Origin: Alkalicoccus chagannorensis DSM 18086 | GTDB taxonomy: Bacteria; Bacillota; Bacilli; Bacillales; Salisediminibacteriaceae | Assembly: GCF_000429725.1 (NCBI RefSeq) | Contig: NZ_AUCK01000017.1 | Location: 26,901 to 90,900 of the forward strand | Reading direction: 5' to 3' | DNA length: 64,000 nucleotides | Shown here: one piece after another, positions 1 through 8,299 of the stretch | Layout: the number at the start of each line of letters is the position of its first letter | Numbering within the stretch: the stretch's first letter is position 1 | Translations under genes and position numbers: made by a program | The notes under the pieces: model-generated | Seen by the model: the letters and a program-made list of their open reading frames with translations, nothing else | The model's database searches: none | Told to the model about the DNA's origin: nothing

Positions 1-1
1 T

Positions 2-1030
2 GTCATTATGGGACTTTCAGGAAGCGGTAAATCAACACTTGTCCGTCTCTTGAACCGATTGATTGATCCAACAGAGGGTCAGATTCAAATCGACGGGGAC
101 GACCTGGCAAAAATGGACGATAACTCTCTACGCGAAGTGCGTAGAAAGAAAATGAGCATGGTGTTCCAGAAATTTGGTCTCTTTCCTTTCCGGACGATCC
201 TCGCCAACGTCGAATACGGTCTGGAAGTACAGGGCATCGAAAAAGAAGAACGCCAGAAGAAAGCATTGTCTGCGCTGGAACTCGTAGGCCTGAACGGCTA
301 TGAGCATCAGTTTCCGGACCAGCTTTCCGGCGGTATGCAGCAGCGTGTCGGTCTTGCACGGGCACTCGCTAATGATCCGACCGTCCTTCTCATGGACGAA
401 GCATTCTCCGCACTGGACCCGCTGATCCGCAAAGATATGCAGGATGAGCTGCTTGATCTTCAGGCGAAAATGCAGAAAACCATCATCTTCATCACGCATG
501 ATCTGGACGAAGCCCTCCGTATCGGGGACCGGATCATGATTATGAAAGATGGCGCGGTTGTGCAGATTGGTACACCAGAAGATATTCTGATGCATCCAGC
601 TGATGACTACGTCCGCCGCTTTGTAGAAGATGTGGACCGCTCGAAAGTATACACAGCTGAACATATTATGGTCCGCCCAGAAACAGTGAATATAGAAAAA
701 GATGGAACCCGCGTCGCCCTGCAGCGTATGCGTGATGCCGGCATTTCCAGTATTTACTGTGTCAACCGCTCGCGCGAGCTGCAGGGGATTGTCCATGCCG
801 CAGATATTGCAGAAGCAGTGAAACGGGACGAACGGGATGTAACACCTTACCTCCATAGAGATGTACCTACCTGCGCTCCGGAAACGTCGATGCACGATCT
901 TTTCCACATGACGTCAACATCGAACGTTCCGATTGCCGTAGTAGGAGAAAACGATAAACTTGTGGGCATTGTGATCCGCAGTAAAATTCTAGCAGCACTT
1001 TCAGGGGAAGAGGTGAACACCATTGAGTGA
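2..1030 (+). CDS. opuAA: Glycine betaine ABC transporter ATP-binding subunit OpuAA (5' truncated by window edge)
   Basis: ATPase of the OpuA osmoprotectant importer, which drives glycine betaine uptake at the inner face of the membrane. The reading frame is already open at the window edge and enters inside the Walker A loop (GLSGSGKST), so about the first 50 residues are missing. The Q-loop region, ABC signature (LSGGMQQR), Walker B ([12 protein letters not shown]) and H-loop (THDLDEA) follow, then a C-terminal pair of CBS domains (roughly residues 215-335 of the visible part), as expected for OpuAA, where they sense ionic strength. Its 3' end overlaps the permease start by 8 bp, and the binding protein follows, so this is an opuAA-AB-AC operon. 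Identification is secure; only the N-terminus is missing. Confidence 0.96.
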   Translation, partial: VIMGLSGSGKSTLVRLLNRLIDPTEGQIQIDGDDLAKMDDNSLREVRRKKMSMVFQKFGLFPFRTILANVEYGLEVQGIEKEERQKKALSALELVGLNGYEHQFPDQLSGGMQQRVGLARALANDPTVLLMDEAFSALDPLIRKDMQDELLDLQAKMQKTIIFITHDLDEALRIGDRIMIMKDGAVVQIGTPEDILMHPADDYVRRFVEDVDRSKVYTAEHIMVRPETVNIEKDGTRVALQRMRDAGISSIYCVNRSRELQGIVHAADIAEAVKRDERDVTPYLHRDVPTCAPETSMHDLFHMTSTSNVPIAVVGENDKLVGIVIRSKILAALSGEEVNTIE

Positions 1031-1913
1031 TCTCTGGCAGGCGTTTTATGACTGGTTCGATGCGATTCTGGATTTCATGCCGGAACCCAACCTCGGCCAG
1101 TGGATTGAAGATTTTGTCGACTGGCTGCAGAATGCAGACTTTGTTTTTGATGGTATCCGAGGTGGTGTTGCAGCCATCACCAATTCGTTTAACTTTACCT
1201 TCGGGCTGATACCACCTATATTATTTATATTGATACTAACCGTATTAGGATATATGCTCATCCGCAAATCCGGAAAATACGGACTGCCGATCCTCATTTT
1301 CTTTGGACTTCTGTTCATTGAAAGCATCGGCTACTGGGATGACTTGATTCTGACCCTTTCCCTTGTATTGACAGCCACGTTAATCTCTGTCATTCTAGGT
1401 ATTCCGGTCGGTATCTGGATGGGGAAAAATGACCTAGTTAAAAACATCGTCACCCCTATTCTTGACTTCATGCAGACGATGCCTGCATTCGTTTACCTGA
1501 TTCCGTCGGTTGCGTTCTTCAGCATCGGTATTGTGCCTGGTGTTATTGCATCCGTTATCTTTGCGATGCCGCCGGTTGTCCGACTGACGAACCTCGGTAT
1601 CCGTCAGGTACCTGCAGAAATGATCGAAGCATCAGAGGCTTTTGGTTCCACTTCCGGACAGAAGCTCTTCAAAGTACAGCTGCCGATGGCCAAAGTTACC
1701 ATCATGGCCGGCATCAACCAGACGATCATGCTTGCACTTTCGATGGTTGTTATTGCAGCAATGATCGGTACAGACGGTATCGGACGTCAGGTATACTATG
1801 CAGTAGGCCGTAACGATATGGCGATGGGTTTTGAAGCAGGGATCAGTCTTGTTATCCTCGCTATCATTCTCGACCGTATTACACAGGCACTGAATCCGGA
1901 AAACCGTAAATAG
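1023..1913 (+). CDS. opuAB: Glycine betaine ABC transporter permease OpuAB
   Basis: Membrane subunit of OpuA, 296 aa, the usual family length. The chosen start is TTG (MSDLWQ), which overlaps the end of the ATPase gene by 8 bp and implies translational coupling. An amphipathic N-terminal segment (about residues 1-55) precedes several hydrophobic helices. The BPD transport coupling loop is visible as EASEAFGSTSGQKLFKVQLPMA-like sequence in the C-terminal half, which contacts the ATPase. The neighbouring ATPase and lipoprotein confirm the assignment. The sequence is acidic for a permease, in line with a salt-adapted host. Confidence 0.95.
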   Translation: MSDLWQAFYDWFDAILDFMPEPNLGQWIEDFVDWLQNADFVFDGIRGGVAAITNSFNFTFGLIPPILFILILTVLGYMLIRKSGKYGLPILIFFGLLFIESIGYWDDLILTLSLVLTATLISVILGIPVGIWMGKNDLVKNIVTPILDFMQTMPAFVYLIPSVAFFSIGIVPGVIASVIFAMPPVVRLTNLGIRQVPAEMIEASEAFGSTSGQKLFKVQLPMAKVTIMAGINQTIMLALSMVVIAAMIGTDGIGRQVYYAVGRNDMAMGFEAGISLVILAIILDRITQALNPENRK

Positions 1914-1987
1914 TTTTTTCCTTCGCCGGGTTACCGGCAGAAGTGAAAAATAAATAGCTTCATCAAATTAAAAGGAGTGGTCAAGTA

Positions 1988-3025
1988 ATGAAGAAATCAC
2001 ACAAGCTCAGTTTAGCAGCAGGTATTTCATTCACGCTTTTCGCTGCCGGCTGCGGCAACGATAACAACGGTGAGGAAAACGCAGGCAACGTCAACGACAA
2101 CAATAACGTGAACAACGTAAACGTCGGTGATGAGAACAACGATGACAACATGAACAACGACAACAACATGAACAATGACAACAACGACAACATGGATAAC
2201 AACAACGATGACAACAATGACGGCGGCGCTGCATTCGATGCCGATGAAGTCGACTACACCATCACTGGGATCGATGCTGGCGCAGGTGTCATGTCTGCAG
2301 CTGAAGATGCACTCGAAACGTACGACCTCGCCGACTGGGACGTTTCTGCAAGTTCCGATGCTGCGATGACACAGGCACTCGGCGACGCATATGAGAACGA
2401 GGAACCTGTTATCGTAACCGGCTGGACTCCACACTGGAAGTTCGCAGAGTTTGACCTGAAATTCCTCGATGATCCAGAAAACGTCTTCGGTGATGCGGAA
2501 GACATCCACACATTCGTACGTGACGGCCTGTCTGACGATATGCCGGAAGCTTACGAAGTACTCGACAACTTCCACTGGTCGGAAGAGGACATGGGTGAAG
2601 TAATGTCCGCTATCCAGGAGGGTGAAGATGAAGAGGATGCAGCCCGCACATGGATCGATGAGAACGAAGATACCGTTTCCGAGTGGACAGACGGTGTCGA
2701 CGAAGTAGACGGCGAAGAAATCGAGCTCGTGTTCGTAGCATGGGACTCTGAAATTGCTTCTACGAACGTTGTGTCCCACGTACTCGGCGACCTCGGCTAT
2801 GAAGTAACGATGAACCCGCTAGAAGCAAACTTTATGTTCCAGGCTGTAGCTGAAGGAGAAGCAGATGCACACGTTGCCGGCTGGCTCCCACTGACACATG
2901 ATCACCTCGTTGAAGACTACGGGGACGACATGGAAGACCTCGGTGCAAACCTTGAAGGTGCTCAGACTGGCCTTGTTGTACCAGAGTATATGGACATTGA
3001 ATCCATCGAAGACCTACAGCAGTAA
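1988..3025 (+). CDS. opuAC: Glycine betaine-binding lipoprotein OpuAC with Asn/Asp-rich linker
   Basis: Extracellular substrate-binding lipoprotein of OpuA. A lipoprotein signal peptide ends in a lipobox (LFAAGC, lipidated Cys at residue 22). Residues about 24-79 are an almost pure Asn/Asp tract, then a typical OpuAC-type binding domain follows (TGWTPHWKF; VAWDSEIASTN). The Trp residues in TGWTPHW and AGWLP match positions that form the aromatic betaine cage in this family. It starts 74 bp after the permease with AAAGGAG as ribosome site. The linker is much longer than in Bacillus subtilis OpuAC and is built from short AAC/GAC codon repeats, probably a flexible, hydrated spacer between lipid anchor and domain. 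The linker function is inferred. Confidence 0.95.
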   Translation: MKKSHKLSLAAGISFTLFAAGCGNDNNGEENAGNVNDNNNVNNVNVGDENNDDNMNNDNNMNNDNNDNMDNNNDDNNDGGAAFDADEVDYTITGIDAGAGVMSAAEDALETYDLADWDVSASSDAAMTQALGDAYENEEPVIVTGWTPHWKFAEFDLKFLDDPENVFGDAEDIHTFVRDGLSDDMPEAYEVLDNFHWSEEDMGEVMSAIQEGEDEEDAARTWIDENEDTVSEWTDGVDEVDGEEIELVFVAWDSEIASTNVVSHVLGDLGYEVTMNPLEANFMFQAVAEGEADAHVAGWLPLTHDHLVEDYGDDMEDLGANLEGAQTGLVVPEYMDIESIEDLQQ

Positions 3026-3077
3026 ACCATAGCAGCAGGCAGAGGAACAGCTTTCACCAGCGTTCCTTCCTGCAGCG

Positions 3078-3117
3078 AAAACCCGCGCCGGGAGAATATC
3101 TCCAACGCGGGTTTTTT
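3078..3117 (+). terminator. Intrinsic terminator of the opuA operon
   Basis: An eight-base stem AACCCGCG/CGCGGGTT encloses a second small stem (GGAG/CTCC), and the distal arm runs into TTTTTT. It lies about 55 bp after the opuAC stop codon. Confidence 0.9.
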
Positions 3118-3128
3118 CGTGAAGTCGA

Positions 3129-3390
3129 GGCTCTAAAATAAATGTAGGGGAAAAGATTCATTTCTTTGACGTTTCTCATTCGCTTCCGGCAGACGCTTAC
3201 CAAGGGGCTTGTCCTCCACTATTATTTGCGTTGCGGAGAAGGATTTTGGACGGCGCTTCATCCCTCTGACGTCGCCGCCCTTCCCTCCTGAAAAGGATTC
3301 GTTTTTGTTTTATCTAAGAGAATCCCAGGTGCCATTTGAAAAGCGTCTGAGCATTCTGAGCCTCTTCACCCCAACATGTGAAGAACAACC
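3129..3390. repeat. R1 element, copy A (about 262 bp, MITE-like)
   Basis: This segment aligns along its whole length with 8359-8628. Shared blocks include CAAGGGGCTTG, GGACGGCGCTT, CTGACGTCGCCGCCCTT (one base differs in the second copy) and CCATTTGAAAAGCG. The ends are imperfect inverted repeats (left GGCTCTAAAATAAATGTAGG, right ending CCAACATGTGAAGAACAACC). It sits just after the opuA terminator. No credible protein is encoded, and no target duplication is recognisable at this copy, so it is probably older than the second one. Confidence 0.8.
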
Positions 3391-3498
3391 TATTTGTTGA
3401 GATAGGAGAACGATTCGCAGACCAAAAGCACGCAGGCCCTTTTATCCTTCGTACTGGAGCTGCCAGAAGCAAGGGCTCTGCGTGCATCGTTCTCATTT

Positions 3499-4200
3499 TC
3501 AGCTGTTGTCATCGCGTCTATTGGGCAGTTTCTTCCGGGCCCGCTGTTTTTTCTCTTCCAGCCAGGTGACAGCCCGATCCATCCATCGACGGCCGAGCTT
3601 CGTGTTATAAAGCAGAGACAAAATGTACCGGAAGGCCGCCGCATAGAAAATAACGCCCAGCACCGTCAGAAAGGTAATGACAATCGTCCCGGTCGTCGAT
3701 TCCGGTTCAATGTAGGCGTAACCGAAAAAAGCGAGCGACAACACGCTCCCCACCCAGGCTTCGAGGTACATATCAAACCGTTCCGTCTCCGCCCAGTAAA
3801 GCAGGATCGTAGATATAAAGATCGTCAGGAACAACCCGGGAATCAAATGGATGAGTTTTTGTTCAACAAGCAGCTTGATGGCCGGCTTGGCATAATATTT
3901 GGTGATCACCTTCAACCGGAAGAAATGCAGAATTCTGGCGATGCGGGCGAATTGAAATATCGCATCAAGGGGGATCACAGCAATCACGATGAACGGATTC
4001 GATTTGATAAACCCCCATTTGTCCTTCGTCCGGAACAGCCGGATGACAAAATCCACGAAGAAGATCCCCCACGTTCCCCATACGATCTCACTCTCAAACT
4101 GGGTGTCATACCAGATGGTCGAAACGGCGAGAAAGGCAAGACCAACCATGAGCATTTCATATAAATATTCGGGCGTGGACCGGGATTCTTCTTCAGCCAT
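3499..4200 (-). CDS. Ion-channel-like membrane protein with a degenerate K+ selectivity filter
   Basis: A 233-aa integral membrane protein with the layout of a small voltage-gated-type potassium channel: several transmembrane helices, an S4-like segment with spaced arginines (FARIARILHFFRLK), a pore-helix region and a final inner helix, then a basic cytoplasmic tail (EEKKQRARKK). Where a K+ channel has TVGYGD followed by YPVT, this protein reads FFGYAYIEPEST, so GYG is replaced by GYA. Start chosen at ATG with AAGGAG upstream; the frame stays open further upstream only antisense to the next gene. Probably a channel-fold protein with altered or lost K+ selectivity. The fold is inferred from motif order; I am fairly, not fully, sure. 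Confidence 0.7.
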   Translation of the reverse strand: MAEEESRSTPEYLYEMLMVGLAFLAVSTIWYDTQFESEIVWGTWGIFFVDFVIRLFRTKDKWGFIKSNPFIVIAVIPLDAIFQFARIARILHFFRLKVITKYYAKPAIKLLVEQKLIHLIPGLFLTIFISTILLYWAETERFDMYLEAWVGSVLSLAFFGYAYIEPESTTGTIVITFLTVLGVIFYAAAFRYILSLLYNTKLGRRWMDRAVTWLEEKKQRARKKLPNRRDDNS

Positions 4201-4330
4201 GTTTACACTCCTTATAAGAACGGATCGCAAACTTTCTGCGTAGATATGTAACCTTTCCCCGCAAAGCACGTCTAACAAACGGGAAGCATCAATACTTAGA
4301 AAGTATATGAAAGAAAGGATGTTATTGATT

Positions 4331-5170
4331 ATGAAGCGAACAGCATTTGTTTTATTCAGCGCAGCCTCCATCACGGCTCTGACCGCATGTGGACAGGGAG
4401 AGGAAGAGAACCTCACGGATAATGCCAATGTCGGCGGAGCAGACGAAGTGGAAGAAGATCCGAGTGAGGACAACAATGAGAACGATGAGAATGAACCAAA
4501 TAATAATAACGACGACAACGTAAACAACAACGACAACGGCGAAGAGGACAATGAGGAGCTCTCCACCTCCAATACCGAGAATGATGCTGACAACCAAGAG
4601 AACAACAACGCCATGAACCTGAACGACAACAACGAGACAGACGAAGCAGACCTGGGCAGTAACAATAATAATAACGTCAACAATACCGAAAACGATACGG
4701 ATAACAACAATGAAACGAACGAAGGAACAGAAGATCAGGAAGCGGACGTCCTCGACAGTCTGTATCTGTATTTCGCGGATGACCAGCTGCTCGATACGTT
4801 CCGGGTAGCATCCGACCATTCCGTCACCATGGATGATGCAGGTGCTGCAGAGGCGATGGAGCTCTGGGAAGCAGGTCCGGAGCAGGATGGACTCTACGGA
4901 CTTCTGCCAGAAGGCAGCTCGGTACAGTCTGTAGAACTGGACGATTCGCTTGCAACTGTCTCTCTTTCCGGAGAAACAGAGGAAGCCAACCTGGGCTCCA
5001 GCGGCGAAGCGATGCTGACGGAACAGATCGCCATGATGATGGAGCAGTTCGGTGCAGATGAAACCATGATCCTGATTGACGGAGAAGAGACCGACAACTT
5101 CCTCGGCCATATGGATCTCTCTGAACCGGTCCAGGCTGGTTCACCAGAAGACTACGACCTGTACGAATAA
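4331..5170 (+). CDS. GerMN-domain lipoprotein with long Asn/Asp-rich linker
   Basis: A 279-aa secreted lipoprotein. The signal peptide ends in LTACG (Cys about residue 21). Residues about 22-147 are a low-complexity Asn/Asp/Glu linker. Residues about 150-279 form a GerMN domain, recognised by LYFADDQLLDTF, LWEAGPEQDGLYGLLPEGSSV and LATVSLSGE, the domain found in the spore germination protein GerM and in other cell-surface proteins. The start is placed at the ATG preceded by AAAGGA; an ATG eight codons upstream lacks a ribosome site and would spoil the signal peptide. Monocistronic. Role unknown, perhaps envelope or spore assembly. Confidence 0.8.
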   Translation: MKRTAFVLFSAASITALTACGQGEEENLTDNANVGGADEVEEDPSEDNNENDENEPNNNNDDNVNNNDNGEEDNEELSTSNTENDADNQENNNAMNLNDNNETDEADLGSNNNNNVNNTENDTDNNNETNEGTEDQEADVLDSLYLYFADDQLLDTFRVASDHSVTMDDAGAAEAMELWEAGPEQDGLYGLLPEGSSVQSVELDDSLATVSLSGETEEANLGSSGEAMLTEQIAMMMEQFGADETMILIDGEETDNFLGHMDLSEPVQAGSPEDYDLYE

Positions 5171-5267
5171 ACGACGAAAACGTCCAAGCTGCACCACCAT
5201 GTATCAGTAGATCCTGAAAAGTGGAGAAGCACTCCTGATCAGGCAGCCATACAGAAAAAACAGGCAC

Positions 5268-5299
5268 AGGGTCGTCTCGAAAGACATAGAGACGGCCCT
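5268..5299 (+). terminator. Hairpin after the GerMN gene, possible terminator
   Basis: AGGGTCGTCTC pairs with GAGACGGCCCT (one G-T pair) around a 10-base loop. No clear T-run follows, so termination is only possible, not shown. Confidence 0.35.
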
Positions 5300-5381
5300 G
5301 GCTTCGTCTGCGGCTCAAATGAATGGTGTGCCTGCTTCGTTCCGTCGACATCCCGCAGCTTTCATGAAAGGATGAGAACCT

Positions 5382-5936
5382 ATGCTGAAAGAAGTACATC
5401 ACACGGTTATGCACAGCTACCCTGGGCTGGTCGCGCTTATTACGGCTGCTTCCGGAACAAAACGCAGCCTCATGGCTGCCGGATGGCATTCCTGGATTTC
5501 CTATGAACCGCCGATCTTTGGAATTTCTGTTGCCCCTGAGCGCTATACACACCACATTATGGAAGAAGCCGGCTCCTTTGCCGTCCAATTTCTCCCTGCC
5601 GGCTGCGAAAGTGTGATTCAGACTGCCGGCTCGTTCAGCAGCAGCGAGACAGACAAATTTACGTTAACTGGAGTAGAGACGTTCACCGGCCATCTTGGTC
5701 ATCCGATCCTCTCCGATGCTTATACAGCCTACGAATGCAGGACCATCCATCAGCATTCTTTCGGAGATCATGACTGGTTCGCTGCGGATATCCTTCATTT
5801 TTACCGGAGAGACGCTCAATTTCGTGCCGACGGCCTTCCAGAGTTCAGTCATGCTTCTCTCCCCCTCTATCTCGGCCGTTCCACCTATCTTCGTGCAGGA
5901 ACCAGTTCCGAAACAGTCCAGCACCGTTTCCGGTGA
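5382..5936 (+). CDS. Flavin reductase-like FMN-binding split-barrel protein
   Basis: A 184-aa protein of the flavin reductase-like (DIM6/NTAB) family. These proteins bind FMN in a split barrel and usually act as NAD(P)H:flavin reductases or single-component flavoenzymes. Visible family features are the early VALITAASG segment, the WHSWISYEPPIFGISVAPERYTHH stretch (FMN phosphate region) and the SFAVQFLPAG block. Start ATG has AAAGGATG upstream. It ends 1 bp from the stop codon of the convergent lipoprotein gene. Substrate is not deducible. Confidence 0.8.
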   Translation: MLKEVHHTVMHSYPGLVALITAASGTKRSLMAAGWHSWISYEPPIFGISVAPERYTHHIMEEAGSFAVQFLPAGCESVIQTAGSFSSSETDKFTLTGVETFTGHLGHPILSDAYTAYECRTIHQHSFGDHDWFAADILHFYRRDAQFRADGLPEFSHASLPLYLGRSTYLRAGTSSETVQHRFR

Positions 5937-5937
5937 A

Positions 5938-6528
5938 TCAGGGATCCTGCAGAAAAAGCGACAGCACATTTTCAAACTGCTCCGCTGTTTCCACGTGAGC
6001 TTCCTGATAAACAATGAGCTCGTAGTACGTCCCGCCGCGGACCCAGTCCGCGGCCCACTGATGCTGCTGCTCATACACGAGCACATCCACTCCGTCGACT
6101 TCCCACTCCTCCGTTTCCTCATATTCCTGAAGAACCACCTGGAATCCATTGCGGTTCATCCGAAAATCTGCATAATGACTGTGATATGTATGATAGTACA
6201 GGAGCCTCCTCGTCCGCTCCCCCGCTTCCTGCAGCTCGTTATGTGCCTGCAGGTCTATCTCGGTTACTTCGTTTTCTTCTGCTTCCGCACCAAAAATGAA
6301 CTCCATCCGGTAAGGCATATCGCCGAACCTCGTCTCCCCACTTTCCTCATCGCGGTAAGAAGGCTGAACATGCTTGGCCGCAGAGACAGTCTCCCACTGT
6401 TCCGGAAATTGAAATCCGCTGTAGGAGAAGGAAGGCGGTATGTGCGAATATGGATGCGGTTCTTCCTGATTTTCCCCTGCTGAACACGACACGAGCAGAA
6501 GGATGATGAACACCATGATGAGACGCAT
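5938..6528 (-). CDS. Hypothetical lipoprotein
   Basis: A 196-aa protein with a short N-terminal hydrophobic stretch and a lipobox (LLVSCSAG), so a probable surface lipoprotein. The mature part is rich in Tyr, Glu and Gln, without a domain I recognise. Start chosen at the ATG with AAAGGAG 10 bases upstream; the longer open frame upstream has no signal-peptide logic. It is convergent with, and almost touching, the flavin-reductase gene. Confidence 0.65.
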   Translation of the reverse strand: MRLIMVFIILLLVSCSAGENQEEPHPYSHIPPSFSYSGFQFPEQWETVSAAKHVQPSYRDEESGETRFGDMPYRMEFIFGAEAEENEVTEIDLQAHNELQEAGERTRRLLYYHTYHSHYADFRMNRNGFQVVLQEYEETEEWEVDGVDVLVYEQQHQWAADWVRGGTYYELIVYQEAHVETAEQFENVLSLFLQDP

Positions 6529-6876
6529 GACATGCAGCTCCTTTCCTCTAGCTTGAACAGAACTTCGTGAAGAAGAACCGGCTGGCGCTCTGCTCTCCCT
6601 CCGGCTTGTGCCCGAAACACGGGAGAAACATAACCGCAGGACGGTCGAAGCTGCCGTCCGCACAAGGACATCTTCTTCCCTATCCGATGTGAACACCTTC
6701 TCCGCAGTGACCCTTTTCATGGAGCTGAACAAGCCCGGCTGCATCAATGCTGCTGCTTGCGCGCAGCAATTGTGTCTATTTTAGCAAACTACAGCTCGAA
6801 TGGCTTCTATCTTTTCCTTCGTCCATGATAAACTATGCGTTGGACGACTGCGAATTTCTGATAGAGGAGCTTTCCC

Positions 6877-7710
6877 ATGCAGAAAACAGATTACGCCGGC
6901 CCACGGGCCGATTATTACAAGCGGAAGCTGGACCGCCACCGCAGACCGGAACGATTTGCCGGCTGGAACAGCGCCGCCGCCGCTGCTGCTCCCTTGTGGA
7001 GCGCTTCCCGGCACATGTACGGCTGGACAGGCCTTTACTTCCTCTGGCTGCTGCTGCTGCTGACAGTGGAGTCGTTTCTACCGGCAGTGTTGGGACTCAC
7101 TGCTGACGCTCAGGCGACACCGGTCCTGTTCGTGATCGGCATGATCCCAGCCCACGTGCTTTTTGGCCTTTTCGGCAACGCCTGGTATGCGGCCAAACTC
7201 CAGAAAATTCAGGAGCATCAAGCCGGCGAACGCCGACTGGCACCCGTTTTTCAATGGTATGGTTTCAGTGTTCCCGCTGCTTTGCTGACGAACGTGGTGC
7301 TCGGCCTCTTCATTCTCTTTCCCGCCGTGCTGATCAGCCAGTGGCAGTTCAACCCCCCTTTGGATCATGGCGTCTATGTCTACATGGAAACGGACATGCC
7401 GCCGCAGGGGGCACTGGATGTCCGCGGAGAACCTGTGTTTGAAAAGTATGAAGACGGGCTGAATATCCTCTACTCCGGCGAAGCAGTGGGCGATCAGGAG
7501 ATTACCGTGGAGCTGTACTACTGGGATGATTTTGCCTGGGATTTGTACGACGAGCGCAGCACCTCCTTTTTCAGCGATGAACGAGTCACAATGGACCTGC
7601 TCGACCTGGAAGACCCTGCAGTACCGGCAGGTGAATACGAGGTGCACTTCTACCTCGATGAGGAACTGCATGATACGGTACCTTTTACCGTTACACCTCC
7701 AGCATCCTAG
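6877..7710 (+). CDS. DUF2628-type membrane protein with C-terminal extracytoplasmic domain
   Basis: A 277-aa protein. The N-terminal third carries a DUF2628-like block: APLWSASRHMYGWTGLYFLW, then LFGLFGNAWYAAKL, with Trp/aromatic-rich helices. A further hydrophobic helix (about residues 130-155) is followed by about 120 residues of beta-rich sequence with PxGxYxVxFYLD at the end, resembling a small Ig-like or attachment domain. Start ATG has AGAGGAGC upstream. Function unknown; the second domain probably faces outside. Confidence 0.65.
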   Translation: MQKTDYAGPRADYYKRKLDRHRRPERFAGWNSAAAAAAPLWSASRHMYGWTGLYFLWLLLLLTVESFLPAVLGLTADAQATPVLFVIGMIPAHVLFGLFGNAWYAAKLQKIQEHQAGERRLAPVFQWYGFSVPAALLTNVVLGLFILFPAVLISQWQFNPPLDHGVYVYMETDMPPQGALDVRGEPVFEKYEDGLNILYSGEAVGDQEITVELYYWDDFAWDLYDERSTSFFSDERVTMDLLDLEDPAVPAGEYEVHFYLDEELHDTVPFTVTPPAS

Positions 7711-7731
7711 AGGAACCTGTTCTATGTATAA

Positions 7732-7770
7732 GAGGGCCGGAAGTCAACATGCTTCCGGCCCTCGATCTTT
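7732..7770. terminator. Strong hairpin between convergent genes, probable bidirectional terminator
   Basis: A perfect 12-base stem (GAGGGCCGGAAG/CTTCCGGCCCTC) with an 8-base loop lies between the stop of the DUF2628 protein and the stop of csaA. The T-run is short (GATCTTT). Confidence 0.7.
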
Positions 7771-7814
7771 CAATGACGAGCTGCACATCCGGTGAACCTG
7801 CTCCCGTCCTGCTG

Positions 7815-8147
7815 TCAACCTATCGGCGTGCCGTTCGGAAGGGCCTCATCCGCCTGCAGCAGAACCACATCCCCCTCCCCCGGCATACCGCCGAGTACGA
7901 GCACTTCCGACGTGAACCCGGCTATTTTTCTCGGTGGGAAATTGACGATGCCGATCACTTGTCGTCCTATTAACGTATCGGGGTCATACCGCTTGGTGAT
8001 TTGAGCACTGGTCTGCTTTACACCGATGTCATCACCGAAATCAATTTCCATCGTGATGGCCGGGACACGTGCCTTCTCCAGTACACCTGCGTGCAGAACC
8101 GTCCCTGTCCGTAAATCCAGCTTCTGAAAATCTTCAAATACTGCCAT
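7815..8147 (-). CDS. csaA: CsaA, tRNA-binding-domain protein
   Basis: A 110-aa protein matching Bacillus CsaA over its whole length: F-x-KLDLRTGTV near the start, ITKRYDPDTLIGRQVIGIVNFPPRKIAGFTSEVLVLG in the second half, and an OB-fold EMAP/tRNA-binding domain. CsaA dimers bind nucleic acid and unfolded proteins and have chaperone-like activity in protein export. Start ATG has GAGGGG upstream. Single-gene unit; its upstream region contains the nested repeats. Confidence 0.95.
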   Translation of the reverse strand: MAVFEDFQKLDLRTGTVLHAGVLEKARVPAITMEIDFGDDIGVKQTSAQITKRYDPDTLIGRQVIGIVNFPPRKIAGFTSEVLVLGGMPGEGDVVLLQADEALPNGTPIG

Positions 8148-8299
8148 GTGTTATCCCCTCTCTTTCTGTCGATCTCTTTCTCTTTTCGTTGTCATTATCC
8201 GGATTTCCTCCTTCTCTTCTCTAAAATTGTAAAAACAAGTAGAAAATGATGGACACCCCTTTTCCTCTCCCGTATAGTCAGTTTACCGGCTCTTTCCAA

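Noticed and set aside
4201..4710. 170-codon upstream extension of the channel-like protein
   Set aside because: It is antisense to the Asn/Asp-rich lipoprotein linker, giving low-complexity Leu/Ser sequence, and the ATG at 4200 has a good ribosome site.
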